Positions 6,346 to 6,715 of a DNA stretch of 6,715 nt are shown here, piece by piece. Below the pieces are notes generated by a model that did not search any database, had not been told where the DNA came from, and saw nothing but the letters and a program-made list of their open reading frames with translations. Made by a program: the position numbers and the translations under genes. The stretch lies in NCBI GenBank assembly GCA_018674025.1, contig JABHBC010000024.1, positions 1 to 6,715 of the forward strand, read 5' to 3'. Every line of letters begins with the position of its first letter. Within the stretch, counting starts at the first letter, position 1. The stretch is from Flavobacteriaceae bacterium (GTDB lineage: Bacteria > Bacteroidota > Bacteroidia > Flavobacteriales > Flavobacteriaceae).

Positions 6346-6358
6346 CGTTCTTTGAAAC
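6346..6358 (+). promoter_or_regulatory. boxA-like antitermination site
   Basis: CGTTCTTTGAAAC closely resembles E. coli rrn boxA (TGCTCTTTAACA) and the GTTCTTTGA sequence commonly found ahead of 16S genes in Bacteroidota. boxA RNA binds NusB-NusE (S10) and keeps polymerase processive through rRNA operons. Its presence 50 bases after a promoter suggests that an rRNA operon begins here. Confidence 0.55.
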
Positions 6359-6715
6359 AATTACTTGGTTAGGATCTTAAAGAATTTTATCTGAAAGATC
6401 TAGAGGGAATTTACTAAACTTAACGAAAGTATAGCACGTAAAATCCGAAAAAATGAATGTGAAAATTCATAGCGAAAGCTTGAATCTTAACTGAAAGCCA
6501 TTATAAGCTTATTTATCGCTACTAGCATTAAATAAAATACTTAAAAATGGAATAACCTTGTAATTAAACTGAGATATAAAGGTTCTGTGGAGTAATCTAC
6601 AGCTCATTACTTTATATTTCAATTGAATCGAATACCTCAAAATTATTCAACAGCGCAAGCTCAAAATAATTGGTAGAAATACCACTGAAATTCGAATTCA
6701 TAAAAAGCCATATTA

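Larger units (their letters stand above)
6294..6715 (+). ncRNA. Highly structured untranslated RNA, probable rRNA operon leader (continues past window)
   Basis: No reading frame of note covers this stretch, yet it is packed with hairpins, several capped by GNRA loops. These include GATCTT/AAGATC (6373-6378 with 6395-6400), ATGAAT/ATTCAT (6453-6470) abutting AGC-GAAA-GCT (6471-6480), and CTGTGG-AGTAAT-CTACAG (6585-6602). AATTATT/AATAATT (6641-6671) encloses AGC-GCAA-GCT (6652-6661), and GGTA-GAAA-TACC follows (6672-6683). A long-range pairing ATGGCTT (6300-6306) with AAGCCAT (6705-6711) could close the whole domain. With the upstream promoter and boxA, the simplest reading is the 5' leader of an rRNA operon, the 16S gene lying beyond 6715. 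It lacks the conserved cores of RNase P RNA (GAGGAAAGUCC), tmRNA (tag frame and T-arm/CCA end) and 16S itself. An independent ncRNA closed by the long-range stem is the alternative. Confidence 0.45.

Noticed and set aside
6540..6640. Group I intron core (GAGATATAAAGG resembles the S element)
   Set aside because: The matching R and Q elements and a P7 pairing were not found, and no interrupted gene flanks the region.
6285..6715. RNase P RNA (suggested by ACAGAA followed by GGCTTA near 6292-6306)
   Set aside because: Those motifs belong at the 3' end of RNase P RNA, but only about 100 bases lie upstream before rplS, and the near-invariant GAGGAAAGUCC core is absent. GAGGGAA at 6403 is not a match.
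6294..6715. tmRNA
   Set aside because: There is no 5' GGGGnUG acceptor strand, no proteolysis-tag frame of the flavobacterial type, and no standard T-arm plus CCA end. The TGAA-loop-TTCA hairpin at 6686-6700 is only superficially T-arm-like.

Overview
The window looks like chromosomal DNA from a small-genome, AT-rich member of the Bacteroidota, most likely a (marine-type) flavobacterium. The reasons are the strong A/T bias, almost no Shine-Dalgarno sequences before the genes, several good matches to the Bacteroidota sigma promoter (TTTG / about 19 bp / TAnnTTTG), the short single-domain RsmI-like methyltransferase, the dapF-GNAT-mltG cluster, and TrmD motifs of the Bacteroidota type (GHYKGVDQR). 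This assignment is inference; no database search was possible.

Layout. (1) Positions 1-437 hold the C-terminal 144 codons of dnaA (end of the AAA+ lid and the DNA-binding domain IV). (2) Eleven bases later begins an RsmI-type 16S rRNA ribose methyltransferase gene that has no ATG, GTG or TTG at its N-terminus; an ATT at 448 is the best start. It ends at 1155, three bases from a convergent gene. (3) Positions 3481-1159, minus strand, hold a tightly overlapping operon dapF - GNAT acetyltransferase - mltG: meso-diaminopimelate synthesis and peptidoglycan strand termination. (4) A divergent intergenic region (3482-3589) carries an 8+8 bp inverted repeat and candidate promoters. (5) Positions 3590-5709, plus strand, hold an HtrA/Deg-type envelope protease and trmD (tRNA m1G37 methyltransferase), 32 bp apart. 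(6) A 130-bp gap has a promoter and a short structured leader in front of rplS (ribosomal protein L19, 5840-6193). (7) The last 520 bases have no gene. They hold a well-formed promoter followed by a 420-nt stretch dense in hairpins, starting with a stem-loop and a boxA-like antitermination site. I read this as the leader of an rRNA operon whose 16S gene would lie just past the window; a separate structured ncRNA is the alternative.

Functionally the window is mostly housekeeping: replication initiation, ribosome and tRNA modification (RsmI, TrmD, L19, probable rRNA leader) and cell-wall or envelope maintenance (DapF, MltG, HtrA). No mobile element, CRISPR array or defence system is visible. 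The items most worth a second look are the non-canonical rsmI start, the highly structured 3' RNA region with mutually exclusive pairings, and the rplS leader.
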